64,000 nucleotides of DNA from Punctularia strigosozonata HHB-11173 SS5 (Eukaryota; Basidiomycota; Agaricomycetes; Corticiales; Punctulariaceae), in the NCBI RefSeq assembly GCF_000264995.1, contig NW_006767443.1:807355-871354 (forward strand), read 5' to 3'. Positions 1 through 12,353 of the stretch are shown here, in pieces. The notes beneath the pieces are model-generated. The model was not told the origin of the DNA, ran no database searches, and saw only the letters and a list, made by a program, of their open reading frames with translations. The position numbers and the translations under genes were made by a program. The stretch's first letter is position 1; the number at the start of each line of letters is the position of its first letter.

Positions 1-2
1 GC

Positions 3-74
3 GACTATCTGCGGCGCGAGGCTATTAAGGAGCGTAAGGAGAAGAGACGCGCTCGGGAAGACCGCGACGCTTAG
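3..74 (+). CDS. C-terminal end of an unidentified plus-strand gene
   Basis: The window opens inside a reading frame that runs from base 3 to a TAG at 72-74. It encodes a short, very charged tail rich in Arg, Lys and Glu. Charged tails of this kind are common at the ends of nuclear and ribosomal proteins, but too little is left to name a family. The next gene downstream runs towards it, so 75-952 would hold both 3' ends. Confidence 0.4.
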   Translation, partial: DYLRREAIKERKEKRRAREDRDA

Positions 75-952
75 GTCGCATACGATGCCCGATTGGTTGG
101 AACGGTGCCCGTCCCAGGAGGGCGGATGTAACGGAGCGGGTCTCGGCTTCGTCCCGTCCCGGGGCGCGACTGCCTAATCGGGTATCAGGGCGCCGTTACC
201 CTCTGCCTCGGGCTAAGGGCATGGGCGCAGGGTTGGACAATTCTATCGTACATAAGGACTGCTCAGTCGACCTCTGCCTGTATCTTACTTGCGAGCATCG
301 AACTACAGCTTACCCCTGTCTTTCTTTGAGCCCGAGTAACCGTGTGAACGCACCTCGCTGACTAAGACAGCTTGCCCGCGTCACACTAACCGTGGCTGTA
401 TTTGTAAGTTCAATCCCCGATTTAGTTCTCCGACTTGAAAACAAAACGACGAACGTGCACGGTAAACGGCAAACATACATCGTAGATTCTACGCAAACTT
501 TACTGAGTATGCACATGATTTGTTGTGCTACGGCGGTGCAAGCGAAGGTGGATCGGCGGGACCCCGCCCTTTCCTCTAGTCGATTTTGGTGAAGAAAATC
601 GTCTGGATACCGGTGAGCTTTACACGCGCGCGGATCCGTGCTATTGTATTGTGTTTGTGTCATCTGAACTACTATCCAACGGTCGCCCCTGACGGAAAAC
701 GTCCGCACATAACCCATTACACGTGCACTAAACGCCCAGATGAGAGATACACCGCCTACGGCCCATATAAGATGAATGTGGCAAGGATGAGAACAAAAGC
801 TTTAAAGCGAAGCTATGGATATGGCCAGTGCGGGGATGAATATGAATGCTGTAGCGACCATGCGTGTTGTTGCGGAGGTATCGTTCGTGCGATCGTTTGT
901 GGTGTCGTGAGGTTTGCGAGGATCATCGTAGTCGTCGGATAAAGCACGAGTT
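75..952. other. Convergent intergenic region, no gene seen
   Basis: This stretch lies between two convergent gene ends. Several short open frames cross it on both strands, but none has fungal-type splice context or recognisable protein sequence. It should carry the 3' UTRs of both neighbours. Confidence 0.5.
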
Positions 953-3197
953 TCACGTCTCGTCCATGGCCTCCTCCTTGCGTGCACGTTCATCGAGCCC
1001 CAGACCCTGCCTCTCCACGCCGAAAGCACGCTCCATTATCCTTCCCCTCTCCTCCTCACTCGGTGCCACCTCCGCAAGTGCTTGCAAGGCCTCCACCAAC
1101 CATCCGCTGACTTCACGCCGCCTTCGACTGCCGCCAGACAAGGCCTGCTCCAACAGACTCACCGCACGCTCCAACGCCATCCTGCTCTCCCTCTCCCTCA
1201 TCTGCCGTTCCGGGTCGCCTTCGCCTTCGCTCCCTTCTCCAAGTGCTTTCCCCACCGCAAGCCAGCATCGTCCCCGAAATCCTTCCACTTCCGCCTTCTC
1301 CGCCGCCTCGTCCTCCGCCTCCCCTCCCCCTGCCGCCTCATCCAGCGCCCTCACCGGGAACCGCACCTGGCTCAACATCCCGTCCGCCCACCGCGCCCAA
1401 TACCGCCTCTCCCCCCTCTCCTCCATCCTCTCCGCCACGCCCACCACGCCCTCCGCGATCCTCATCAGCTGCCTCGTCCTCATCCTCGCCACCGCATACT
1501 CCGCTTCCACGTCGATCGTCACGTCCGACCGCCCCGTCACGCCGCTTATGTTCGACAGCGGGGTGGACACCGCGCCGGCGCCGGGGGACACGGGCGGGCT
1601 GCCGAACGGAGTGGACACGGGCGAAAAGTAGGACGTGCGCGCGGCCCGCTTCGGGCGCGGCATGTGCATGATCCCGCGCGAGTACTGGTCCGCGGCGAGC
1701 GTGAGCAGTTCGTTCGTGCTCGTCTGGGAGAGCGACCCGCGTCGTGCGAAGGTGCTGCTCGGCCGTCGGGCGGCGATCATACCGAGCAGAGAGCCGGGCG
1801 GACACGACGGCTGCGGCATCAGCCCCCGTTCCGTCCGATGCGAGTACGGCCGCGGCGATGACGGTGGTCCGCTCGGTGACGACGGCGACGGCGGCGACGG
1901 CTGAGATAGTCGATGAGACGCGAGGGAGACGAGGGTGTGACCCCACGCGATGGCGAGCCGCCAGTCTTGCGCAGGCCGGGAAGTATCGCCGCCGCTCGCC
2001 GGGGGCAGCGCGTCGCCCGTCTCGAACACGTCGAGCGCGGCGAGCCAATACGCGGTCGGATCGCGCGGCTCGTCCGCCTCCTCCGAGGCCGGCACGACCG
2101 CCGGATCCCTCGCGAGCAGGCTGCCGTACAGCGCCAGCGCGCCGCCCAGCACGGCGTGGAACGCGCTCAGCGGCTGCCGCGCCGCCCGCGCCGACGTCGG
2201 CGACGGGCTGTCCCGTCGCGCGTTCTTGGCTTCCGGCTCCTGGCCCCAGTCGCGCCTGAGCCGTTCCTCGGGCGGCGTGAGCGTCTCCGGCGAGCGCTTC
2301 TCCGGCGGCGAGTCGCTGCCGCTGCCGCCGCCGCCGAACAGCACCGACGGATCGCGGTAGTGGCGCAGGAACCGGGCGCAGCCGTCGAGGACGGCGCGGA
2401 CCGCGCGCGCCGAGGCGGCGATGTCGTCATCTGCCCCACATATCCGGGGGGATCGCGAAGCGCGATGGGCGCGAGAAGGTGAGGGGGGAATGGGGGGGAA
2501 GAGAGAGCAGCCGCAAAGGGTGGTCAGCGAGCCATATTGGGAAGAGATAAGGCGCGCGCGCGCCGGCACTCATCCGTGCGCTGCGTTTTGCTTGCCAGTG
2601 CTCACCTTGGTAGTATGCGTCGGCGGCTGCCGTATATCGTGCACTGAGCGCCTCCCAGTCGGCGTAGTCGCAGGTCTCGCGCGAGCCGGGGAGGGCGGAC
2701 TCGTCGTCGTCGGCGCTCTCCATGGCGGTGTCCGGATCGATTATCTTCAATTCACAAAGCTTGCTGGTCGTGGGATGGATCGCCGGCGTATGCGCATCAT
2801 ACAGCGTCGCGTCGTCGTCCGTCAACGAGTCCTCGTCGCTCCCGAGGCTGAGTTTGCGCCGCTTCGGATAGTAGTAGTGATCGCAGGACGGGGAGGACGA
2901 CGGCGGACAGGGGGGCTGCTCGTCGTCGACGCCCGCGGGTCTGCGCGCCCGCGTCTCGCCGTGGTAAACGTTCGCCCGTTTTGTCCGGCATCCGTGCCCA
3001 ATCACGGCGCGCGCGAGCCACCATTGGCCGGGCCAGGCTCGCATGGGCGAGGGGGCGGACGAAGGGGCGGCGGCGGTCGAGGCCGGGGGCTGCTGCTGCA
3101 GCTGCAAGGGGCGACCCCTGTAGACGCCACGCGGGCGCTGGCGCTGGCGTTTCGGGCTCCTCCTCGCCGCCGCCGTACTAGAGGTCGATGGGTGCAT
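953..3197 (-). CDS. ETT1/NRO1-like TPR protein (enhancer of translation termination)
   Basis: Two exons, 2606-3197 and 953-2430, with a 175-bp intron (GTGAGC donor, GCAG acceptor) give 689 residues. The N-terminus is basic and low-complexity with an SDED acidic patch, followed by helical sequence. The middle contains AYWLAALDVFETG and, downstream, AIAWGHTLVSLAS, and the C-terminal half has ERRYWARWADGML and a helical end. This arrangement resembles my recollection of fungal ETT1/NRO1 proteins, which are nuclear TPR-like proteins affecting stop-codon readthrough and, in fission yeast, Ofd1 control. The match is from memory of the family, not from a search. The start at 3197 is the first Met of the frame. 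A later Met in the same exon, or another upstream exon, is possible because the first 80 residues are compositionally odd. Confidence 0.55.
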
Positions 3198-4205
3198 GGA
3201 TCCGGAGAATATCGTCGTCGATGGTCAAGAGAAACGCGAACTGGACTGGACGCCCTCGCGCGCGCGCACGGCGGACCGTGCCATCTCCCAAGAAGAACGT
3301 CTGACTGCATAGTGTTTGGCCAGACCGGGCGCGGGCCCTCGTCGTACCCCCGCCGGCTGAGAACATCTTAGGACGGGACGTCGAGACGAGCCTGGGCTTT
3401 GCCCCCTGCGGAGAGATCGGTGGCAGAGCGAAAGGCAAGCCGAGGCCAGAACGGAGTCCAGGCGCTCAGCCACACACGCGCGGATGCCGAGATGGTTGGC
3501 ACCCGTCGGCATAGCATCCATCCAAAGCGACTTAGCGAACTCGTAACGAGCGCGGTCCCGTGTGGTCAGTTAAGACGTGAAAGAGGCCCAGAATAAAGCG
3601 GAAGAAGGTTAGGGGGTGGAGAAGAAGACGTTGCATCGACGCTTATTAGGTCATGCATTGGTCATGTCGTCTGGCCAATGGGAGCTCTTCTAGTATAGCA
3701 AGCCAGTGGCGTTGTACCACGACCAATTCAACAACAATTTCCTTTGCATAGAATCTGACATGCAAACTCGAAGATACAAAGACAAGGGCGATGGCCAGTT
3801 CCTCCCCCATTGATTGGCATAGCCAATGAGGTTCGTTTGTGAACGGTCACAAGCCAAATTTTTAAATAAAAAAAGCCAAAAGGAGAGGAACCGGCCTGGG
3901 AATGAACCCAGGTACTTTACTGGATGAGGGCGCACGAAGCGCATTGTGAAGTAGGCTACGCGACCGGTCCACTCGAATGCACTCATGATAGTATATGTCA
4001 TGATAGCTCATCCGACCATTCGAAGAAACTACATCTACTACGTTACGCACCTCAGTTCCATTGATGTGTTCGGCGGCACCAGAGACGGAACAATACCGTG
4101 TCGCACGTCTGCTGGATAAGAAACCGAATAATATGATGATGTATATATACCTATGCCATACCCAACCATGCCTTGAAGAAAGAAACGAAAGTTCTAGCGG
4201 TCAGA
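3198..4205. other. Intergenic region with a tRNA-like remnant
   Basis: About 1 kb between two minus-strand genes. It is the promoter side of the ETT1-like gene and the 3' side of the peptidase gene. Apart from the tRNA-like patch at 3889-3970 and an A/T-rich run at 3850-3880, nothing was recognised. Confidence 0.5.
3889..3970 (-). other. Degenerate tRNA-like sequence (pseudo-tRNA or SINE head)
   Basis: On the minus strand this patch has a good T arm (five-pair stem CTGGG/CCCAG around a TTCATTC loop) and an acceptor helix pairing GACCGGT with GCCGGTT using two wobbles. A GCGC/GCGC hairpin sits where an anticodon arm would be. The D arm lacks the conserved GG and the A box is weak. A T-rich tract follows the 3' end. 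It is therefore a tRNA-derived relic rather than a working tRNA, and a tRNA-headed SINE is an alternative. Confidence 0.35.
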
Positions 4206-7200
4206 TCACCAGGTCCGTCTCCTGCCCCCGCTGCCCCACTTCTCTAACAGGAACTCGGTCAAGAATTCAAACACCTCGCGATACGCCCCTCTCCGACTGA
4301 TGGAGTGATCGCTGCAAAGACGTCCGTGAGCGTCAACTTCACCATACGCGTCAGGAATGACCGGCACCACACACCTATCCGTGAACATCCTAAACCTGAA
4401 ATTCCGCACGTGCGCGCCGGTGAACATGTCGAGCAGGTGCGCCGAGTTGGCGTAGTGCACGTTGTCGTCCCCGCTCCCGTGCGCGAGGAGGAAGTCGGCG
4501 GCATGGAACGCGGTCACGTTCGAAATCGACGCGTTCACGTACCCCGCCGGGTTCTCGGCGGGAAGGCCCATGTACCGCTCGGTGTAGATCGAGTCTGGGA
4601 GTCCGAGTGACGAAACGGGGAATCAGCATTTGTCCGAGATGAAAGGATATGAATGCCCGCGCCGACATGACCGCGGCCGATGAGAAAACGGGTGGACTTA
4701 CCGTAAAGTAGCCAACTCGTAACGGGCTGCGGAAGGGACAGGATGATCAACAATACATCGGCGGTATACGTAAAAGCATGAGCACTCACCGCTACAGCCA
4801 TCGCGAGCGAATGCACCCCGGCATCGGCTTCAATCACTTTCGAGCTCATGAACCCACCATACGACTACCAAATGCAGAGCGTCACGTCAGCGCCCTCGTT
4901 CCATACGCCGCCCACCCCGGAACACACGCCACGGAGAACAAACGCAAACCGGGACCCCACTCACCCACCCCCAGATCCCGATCCTCCTGGGATCCACGTA
5001 CTCCTTCGCCGCCCACACCTTCGCCGCGCCCACCTGATCCTTCGTCTCCCAGAACCCGAGGTCGCCCTTGACCCAGTTGCGGAACTTGCGCCCCTTGTAC
5101 CCGGTGCCGCGCCCGTCGACGGTGACGACAATGTAGTCCATCGCGCACGCGAGGAACGTATGCCAGTCGCGCGAGAAGCGGCTGTCGACCATCTGCGAGC
5201 CCGGGCCGCCGTAAACGCGGAAGAGGACGGGGTACTTCGTCCGGCCGGAGTCATCCATGCGGGGAGGGCGCATCTCTTGCACGTTCAACTCTACGCGGAG
5301 GCGAGGGTTAGCACTGTGCAGAACCGGGAGAGGAACCGGTGCACCTTGTCCGTCAACTTCGATCGTCGACCGAATGATGATCGGGGCTTCGTACTGCGCG
5401 AGGGTGTTGTTCAGTCGCTCGTTGGTCGTTAAGGTGTAGTCGAATGCTGTCAGCACGATATTAACATACGGCTGGTTGGGAGATTAGGAGGAAGGACTGG
5501 ACTTACAGCTATCATTCGCGCTTCGTATGCTTTGCCATGGTACTCCGGGCCCTTCGTAACTCAGTAGGTGGAAACCACCTTCGGGCGAGAAGTCGGCGCT
5601 GAACCATGCGGGGGCAGCACGATCCGTGAGTTCTGTAGGCTTGACGGGCTTGAACGACGTTGACGACGCAGAGGAGACTGTGTTCAAGTCAGGTATGGGG
5701 ACGGCATAGATGTGGCGCTCTATCGAAGGAGTGGCGGCTTGGAAGTATCTGACATTTCCATGTCAGCGTCCGGGTTTCGGAGACGATATGAGAGGTGAGG
5801 TACGAACATTAACTTGCGCTCAACGTCGATCGCCTGTATACCGCCCGTGACCTCCCACTCGCCGGAGGTCAAGAAGATCGCCTTGCTAGCCGAACCAGGG
5901 TTGAAAAGTGCAATGTGGTTGTAACCTTCCGAAGTCGGAACGATATCAAGGTAAGCGCCATCGGAAGAGAGCGACTTGGGCAGAGGATAGATAGACTGGT
6001 CGGCGTCGATCCAGCCTTCGTCCCCTTGTTCGCCATCCTTGCCCAACTTCCTCACCACCTCGCCCCTGTTGCGCAAGCTGTTGTTCCCATCCAAATCGAA
6101 GTACACCACGCTACCGTTCGTCGCGGCCCTGTTCACCTCCTTGACGATCAGGCTGGAGTCGGCAACCCACGCGACCTCCTGTATGATCGAGTTGTTGGCC
6201 TCGATGCGGCCGTCCCAGTCGAGCTCAAGCGTCGCCTGCTGCGCGCTCCCGCTCTCACCGAACGCCGCGATGTCGAACACGTTGACGGAGACTAGCGGGT
6301 TCGGGTACCCGGGCTTGGGGTATTTCATCACGATCTCGCTCGTGTAGGGTACTACCTGATTGCTGTTCTCCGTCGGGTTGAAGACCGTGTAGGAGAACTC
6401 GGGAACGGACGTCTCGTCCGAGGTGAGGAACGCGACCTTCGACGAGTCGGGCGAGAACCAGAGCGCGAAGTCGTCAGAGAGCACCTCCTCCTCGTACACC
6501 CAGTCGGGCACGCCGTTGAATAGCGATGCGTTGCCCGTGCCCGTGACGCGAATCGGCTCGGCGAACTTGGAGGGTGAGGTGACGACATAAAGGTCGTTGC
6601 CCGTGACGAAGGCGATGGATTCGCCAGTGGGCGACCAAGTCGCGTAGGCGGTGGTGGGTGGGTGCGAGGGAGGGAAGAGGGGCCAAGTTGAGTGGTCCTC
6701 GAGGTTGTGCACGTAGTAGTTGCCGAAGGAGGAGTGACGCCATTGCTTGAGGGCATCGGCTTTGACGAGGAGGTATTTCATGTCGGCAGAGAGCTTCCAT
6801 TCAGAGTAATGCAGGGGATTGCCCCTGGCCTGGATGTCGTCTGAGTAGGCGAATGCGATTAACGCGGAGGGTTTGAGTACGTACGTCTCGGACGTTCTGC
6901 ATCGCGACCAGATTCGTGGTCGTGTTGGTCTTGAGGTCGACGAGGCGGATGTAGTTGTTCTGCGAGATGGCAAACACGCCGTCACCAGCTACAAAGTGGT
7001 CGTGTCAGTGCTCCACGCACTCCGGTGTCGAACGATCCTATGTACCTTCAGGAACCCAGCGTAGACTCTGTCTGTCCACACCAAACGTCCCATTGAATAT
7101 GTGGTCCATGGTAATGTGTTGCGTACCTGGCACGCGATATACAGTGCCGGTGTAAGACATGGCTGCAAGCCCGCCGATACCCGCCGCCAGGAATACCAAA

Positions 7201-7605
7201 ATGACAAGGCATACGATGAGACACTTGAGGGAAGCATTGCGCTTAATCACAACTGCATGTCAGTTTACCGTGCATGTGTCCCGGGAAGGCGTATATGTGA
7301 CATACCTTCCTGCTAGATCCCACCACGAGTCCATCACCACGCTCCAACCGCGGACTAGAAGGCAACTTCTGCGAGTCCTTCTCCAGTAACGTGTTGTCTT
7401 CCTCGTCTGAACTGGGCGGATCGAAAGGTCCCTCTCCGTAGTAGGTCATTGGACGGTAATCCCGACCACTGCTCCCTGGTTGCGGCTGGAACGTTGCGCG
7501 AGTAGCAGTCACGGGCACGTCGCCGTTGGCCGTAGATGCACCGGGTCCGTGGACGATGAGGTCGTCACCGTCATCTTCGGCGAGCTGGTGGTATGAGGGC
7601 GCCAT
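4206..7605 (-). CDS. Dipeptidyl aminopeptidase, DPP IV family type II membrane protease
   Basis: Ten exons (7306-7605, 7046-7241, 6885-6988, 5808-6829, 5507-5748, 4965-5446, 4790-4864, 4702-4726, 4375-4594, 4206-4311) give 923 residues, the usual size of yeast Ste13/Dap2-type enzymes. A ~100-residue acidic cytosolic tail precedes one signal-anchor segment at about residues 107-127. A beta-propeller region follows, then the alpha/beta hydrolase. The triad is complete: Ser783 in GWSYGG, Asp in GSGDDNVH near 858 and His891 in SDHSI. Two exons are tiny (25 and 75 nt) and the catalytic Ser lies directly after an intron. The enzyme should remove X-Pro/X-Ala dipeptides in the Golgi, vacuole or pericellular space. 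The first intron is uncertain: GCAG at 7253 would shift the frame, so I used the AAG acceptor (intron 7242-7305), which keeps it. Confidence 0.93.
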
Positions 7606-7768
7606 TCTTTACCCTGAGAGCCTGTAGCGGCCCTAGGGTATTACCTGCAGATAAAAACGAAAGTGAGGCGGGCGCGGGAGGTGAGGCCGAGGTGATTGCT
7701 GAGCGAGGGTGTAAGTATGAGATGCTGTGCTGTGCACACTTTCGCTTCCGTCGCTGACCGCGTTGGCC
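7606..7768. promoter_or_regulatory. Short divergent promoter between peptidase and SYS1
   Basis: Only 163 bp separate the start codons of the minus-strand peptidase and plus-strand SYS1, so they must share or overlap promoter sequence. Both products belong to the Golgi/late secretory pathway, which would suit co-regulation. No TATA box is evident. Confidence 0.6.
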
Positions 7769-8618
7769 ATGGCGCCAGCATCAAAACCCAACACATGGGA
7801 CCCGGTACTGCTCATATCCCAGGTATGTATGTTGCTAGAATTCGCCCATAACGAGATGCAATGAACTAGGGTTACAGATTATCACCATGCAGAGTCTGCA
7901 CTACATCACGCTGAGCATCCTCATACCACCGCTGCTCGCCGCCTTCGCTCAGCCGAACGCGCTCGAGTACGAGGGAGGCGCGGCAAACGTAGGTTAGTTA
8001 CGGTGCGTCCGAGCTTCCGCTGTGTGGACAGTTGCTGACATGGCTGTGTTCCAGGCATGATTATGGACTGGCGCGAGATGGCCGGACAGCCTACATCCTT
8101 CCGGGGTATCAAGGGCGAAGAGCGGTGGGAGTCGCTCAAAGGCGTCTGGTCCGGCGGACAGCGTATAGGCACGGGGCAATGGACGGAAGAGCGGTGGATG
8201 AAGAGGGTCGATCCCATGCGAGGATGGGTGATCGCGTTCTGCTGGATGGTGGCCAGCGGCGTAGAGTGCGTTGCTACCCGTTCTCCACCTGTTTTCCAAG
8301 CTAAACCGCCGCTTCTGCAGCATATATTACCTATACACGCTCATCCGCCGCCCGCGCCTGATCCTCGACTTCTCGCTTACGCTCGTGTTCAACCACCTCG
8401 TCCTCACGACTTACTACGCCGCCGCTATACCCACCTCGCTCTTCTTTTGGCTCGTTATGGCGGCGGGGGCGGCGCTTATGGTGATTGTTGCTGAGCAGCT
8501 GTGCGTGAAGAGGGAGATGGCGGAGGGATTGAGCGTGAACCTCCCGCGCGAGGACGTGGAAATGGGCAGACTGCTAAACGAGGAAGGGGAAGGGAGTCGA
8601 GATCGAAGACGAGATTGA
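7769..8618 (+). CDS. SYS1: Golgi integral membrane protein Sys1
   Basis: Four exons (7769-7822, 7878-7992, 8055-8265, 8321-8618) give 225 residues. The start reads MAPASKPNTWDPVLLISQ, matching the WDPxLIxxQ opening of Sys1. Membrane segments follow at about 19-40 and then RGWVIAFCWMVASG, the IYYL..IRRPRLILDF loop, and TTYYAAAIPTSLFFW, all hallmarks of the family. Sys1 recruits the Arl3 GTPase to the trans-Golgi and so supports GRIP-golgin recruitment. Between the first and second membrane segments lies an extra loop of about 50 residues with GVWSGGQRIGTGQW, as I recall from other basidiomycete Sys1 proteins and longer than in yeast. The C-terminal tail is acidic and cytosolic. The last exon extends to the stop with no sign of a further intron. 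Confidence 0.92.
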
Positions 8619-10233
8619 GACGGATGTTTACTAGAGCTAGGTTCGTCAGCGTGGCTAGGTTAATGAACGAGATCGAACTGACTCGACACATTTCAGGAAC
8701 AAACTGTGGAATATTTACCATCTAATCACGAAAATCACTAGAGCCCGAAATATCGTCGGAGAGGTACAGTCAAAGGTATAGTAACATGTACTTGCGGGTC
8801 CTGGACCATTGCCATGTCGATCCGAATGAGAACACGCGATAGGCCCGTACTCGTGTGATTCTGCACTTAAACAGGCAATCGCAGATACGTATCCTGAGGT
8901 ACTCAAGAACTCATGCATATTATCTCAGACCCATCAACGTTGGCGTTTGAGAACTGGCCAGCGCGACTCGCAAGCACCAGACTACTCGGTCTTGACCACA
9001 TACAAAGGAGTACGTTCGATATTATAATTATAATCTTCCTATACCCTTGCTTCTCGTTTGCAGTGCAGTGATGTCCTCATCGCGAGCTGCAAGTGATTGC
9101 TTGACGAACGTAGAATGAAGTCAGGGGCTAAGCGGGTCGTCGACCGAGTCGGAACATGCCTTCCCGGACTGCTCGGGGCCGACCATCAATATCAGCAACT
9201 CTTGCCTTCACCGGCGTTCCGTGTGCTCAGCTTGCAGTTGCTTGTCTATCACCTTGCCTCCTTGCGTCTCCTATCGGCGATGATGCACGAAAGTCCTGCG
9301 GTCCTCGATGAACTGACTTTCGGCCTCGGGAAGAGTACAGGTCATTGAAGCGTTAAGGCCCGTGTCCTTATACATCGCCGGTATCCCTTCGGGTTTGTCG
9401 TGGTACTCGTTCCTCGTGCAATGTCCCTACGTCCGGGAACCGTCCATAGACAGACCAGACGCATGCCCTGATGTCCCGGAAGACTGGTTAAACGACGAGA
9501 TGGAACGTTCGCTCTGGTGGATACCGACCGCCGTCACATTGGTGATGGGCGAACTGACAAGAGAAGAGGAGAAGCATAATGCTTGAATGTGTGCAGTGTA
9601 TCCAGGTCTGTAGCAAGGTAATTTTGACGATCTGTGCGGGTTCAGGGATACATAGGGAGCTCTTGTGCGCTGTCGGCGTTTCCGAACCGCCGAGTCCGCT
9701 CATCCTTTGTCTCTGGTTGTGTTGCAGTCCCTGTATGACCGGGCTTAAAGCTGTAGCGACTCCCCGATAGCGACCATCCAATTCGTTGTAAGTATGTATC
9801 GAGCGCCAGGAACCTGATGAACCCCCTCCAAGTTTGCACCACGAACCCGGTTGCTTGATCATCTGGCCCAGAGCGCCGACATTCTTTCATGAACCGACAG
9901 CATCGGACCAGCGCGCGGAGCGTCATCCCATTCATTGCAGGTCCAGACCAGAGGAAAAATTGCTTCGTGCCTGCTCGAAGCTCGCGTCGCGGAGAGAAAG
10001 CGCCACGCCGCACCTCAAAAAGGCAATCGCGGTCGGTCGCCAACCTGAGCAACGTGGAAACCAAATTATTGTCACCGGGTCCGTCACGCGTTCCATCATC
10101 TCCTCCTCCTCCTCTTCGTCCCGTCCCCCTCCCCATCTGCGGCGCCGTCCTTGGCTGCCAGATCGTTATCCTTTCGCCTCCGCGCGGATTCCTCACATTC
10201 GTTTTCTCCCCCACCCTCATTTGCACGCCCGCC
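8619..10233. other. Long intergenic region, no intact gene
   Basis: A 1.6-kb stretch between two plus-strand genes. Open frames near 9097-9348 and 9362-9586 are short, and I could not join them into a convincing protein. The minus-strand frame 9642-10316 overlaps the promoter and first exon of the next gene and looks like a shadow. Short pyrimidine-rich runs just before 10234 are typical of a fungal core promoter. Confidence 0.5.
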
Positions 10234-12353
10234 ATGTCGAGCCGTCTGGAAAGGCGCGCGCTCCATCGCGGCATCCAGCCCAGGTTCAGCCCGACCGCCA
10301 TCTTCCCGACGGACACCTTTACGATTGTTCTGCCTGGTACGACGAGCGTCTTTGTGGACCCGATACCGACCTTCTCGCATGTCCAGCAGCCCAGTCAGTC
10401 CTCTCGCTTGCGCCGTCGCGAACTCTGGCTGATCTTGGCCCAGCGACGAGCACGTCTGTCGTAGTAGTGCATCCGACGACCCCTGTAGTAGTGCATCCGA
10501 CGATCCCGCTCACGACTAGGACGTCTGTCGTTGCGGTATCTACGGCGTCATCCACCACTGCGTTGATATCGACCACCAGCTCGACTTCCACCAGCATTCC
10601 GAGGACCACCAGCACGTCAAGTAGCACCATCCTCACCACCACCTCCACCACCCCTACCGTTATATCCAAAGTTCCCACAACGACCCGTCATGCTGGGACC
10701 AGCCTGGTTGTCTCGACCGACACCACCATTTTCACCGCGTCCGTCTCCGGCTCGCTCGCCGCGGCTGCGTCCTCAACGCCTTCCACCACCGCCACGCCGC
10801 AGTCGAACATTAGCAAGGGTGTCATCGCAGGCGGCGTCTCAGCAGCCGTCATCGCCGTCCTCGGCGTCGCTGCCGGGCTCTTCTACCTCATCGTAAGCCC
10901 TCTTCCACCTCACCCGCATGTGCCTCTCAACTTTCCCACGATCTGTCACGCAACCCCATTTCTGCCTCCTCCCATTCCCGTGATGATATATTCCTTCATA
11001 AACGCCATGGCACCGCTGATCGTCCCGCTGATCACATCGCTGATCCCCGCCCTTGTTTGTTCTTATTTTTAGCGCCGATGCCGCCGCGACAAGCACGACG
11101 ACACCGACTTCAACGCCGAGGCCTTCCGCCGGCAGTCGCAGTACATTAACGACGACGGCTCGCTCAACGAGAAGCCGCCCTCGTTCTTACGCGCACCGAG
11201 TGACAATGGACGCGGCCCTCGCCCGCCGACGATGATCGAGCGCCACCTCGCCAACATGGCCTCTCCCCCGCCCGCGCCGTACGCCTACAACCAGCAGATG
11301 GGGCAGCAGGGCCCGTACCCGGCCTTTGGACCCCAGGCCGGCGCGCCCTTCGACCCTTACGGAGGCTACAACAACAACGGTCCCTACGTACAGCCCTCGT
11401 TCGCCCCCGGTCAGATCGTGCCGACGCCCGTGTCCTCGCCGCCGCCGACCGCGCTCCCCGGCTCGGCGCAGCCGTTCTTCGCGCCGCACGGCCAGACACC
11501 GCTCGGCTCGCCCACGACGCCTGCGCCGTACGGCTCGGCCTACGACGCCCGCGGGCAGCTCGTCCGCCAGCCGTCCGCCTCGTTGAACGCGCAGCCGACC
11601 AGCACGCTCACCCGCAACGGCTCCGTCAACATCCCGACGACGCCCATGCCCGGCGACCCGCACTACGTCGACTTGAACAGATCGAGCGTGAGTCCGTTCC
11701 AGGCGGCTCAGTACGCTGAGATCTCGGCCAAACTCGGCGCGCCGCTCCCCGCCGTTAGCGAAGTGCAGGATAAGGACCTGCCCCCGATGCCAGCGGAGGA
11801 GGAGGAACATGTGCCAACGACGTCCGCGTCCGCCGAGACATATATCGCGGGCATGAAGCAGCAGCACTTGTCGGTCAACGAGTTGAAGGAGCAGGCGAAC
11901 CCCGAGTCGCCGTTCGCGGACCCGAACCTCAAGCACGCTGACCCCGTCATGGCCAACAACACCTCTGCTGCGACCGTCTCGTCCTTCGAGGACGACGACG
12001 AAGAGGAAGAGGAAGAAGACGGACAGGAGCTCGAGCTGCCGTCGCCCAGCTTCTCCTCCAAGTCCCGCGTTGCGTCGACGCCGCCGATGCTGCCCGAGAT
12101 CGCGATCCAGGAGCGCGCGATGAGCCCCATCCTCAGCCCGAGCTCGTACGACTTCCCGATGCCTGTCTCCGCCGGCCCTAGCCCGTTCGCCCAGCAGTTC
12201 GGCGTAGGCGAGGCAGGAACCGCTCCCTCGCCCAACGCGCCCGCGTTCGTCAGCCACTCGAGTCCGTTGGCGAAGACGGAGCCGGCTGCGCCGAAGACGA
12301 ATGTCCGCCCCGAGACGGTATATGACCCCGAAGACGCCTACGGCGGCATCTAA
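10234..12353 (+). CDS. Ser/Thr-rich single-pass membrane protein with large proline-rich cytosolic tail
   Basis: Three exons (10234-10393, 10444-10892, 11073-12353) give 629 residues. The first intron is 50 bp and restores a frame that otherwise breaks. Residues 55-170 are almost wholly Ser, Thr and Val, as expected for an O-mannosylated wall-facing stalk. They include a 19-bp direct repeat (10461-10479 and 10485-10503). One membrane segment occupies about 178-203, followed by a basic stop-transfer RRCRRDKH and a 425-residue disordered tail rich in Pro, Tyr, Asn and Gln, with an acidic run near residue 520. No cleavable signal peptide is obvious. The layout resembles Mid2/Wsc-type wall sensors but lacks a WSC domain, so the role is only inferred. 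The family was not recognised. Confidence 0.75.

Noticed and set aside
1082-2482. Several plus-strand frames of 130-260 residues
   Set aside because: Antisense shadows of the ETT1-like coding exon, Pro/Arg-rich from G+C bias.
9097-9586. Possible cytochrome P450 relic (GLLGADHQYQQ followed by SPAF)
   Set aside because: The likeness rests on a few residues, and no haem-binding Cys motif or other P450 signature is found nearby.
9642-10316. 225-residue minus-strand frame
   Set aside because: It overlaps the promoter and first exon of the well-supported membrane-protein gene and has no recognisable domain.
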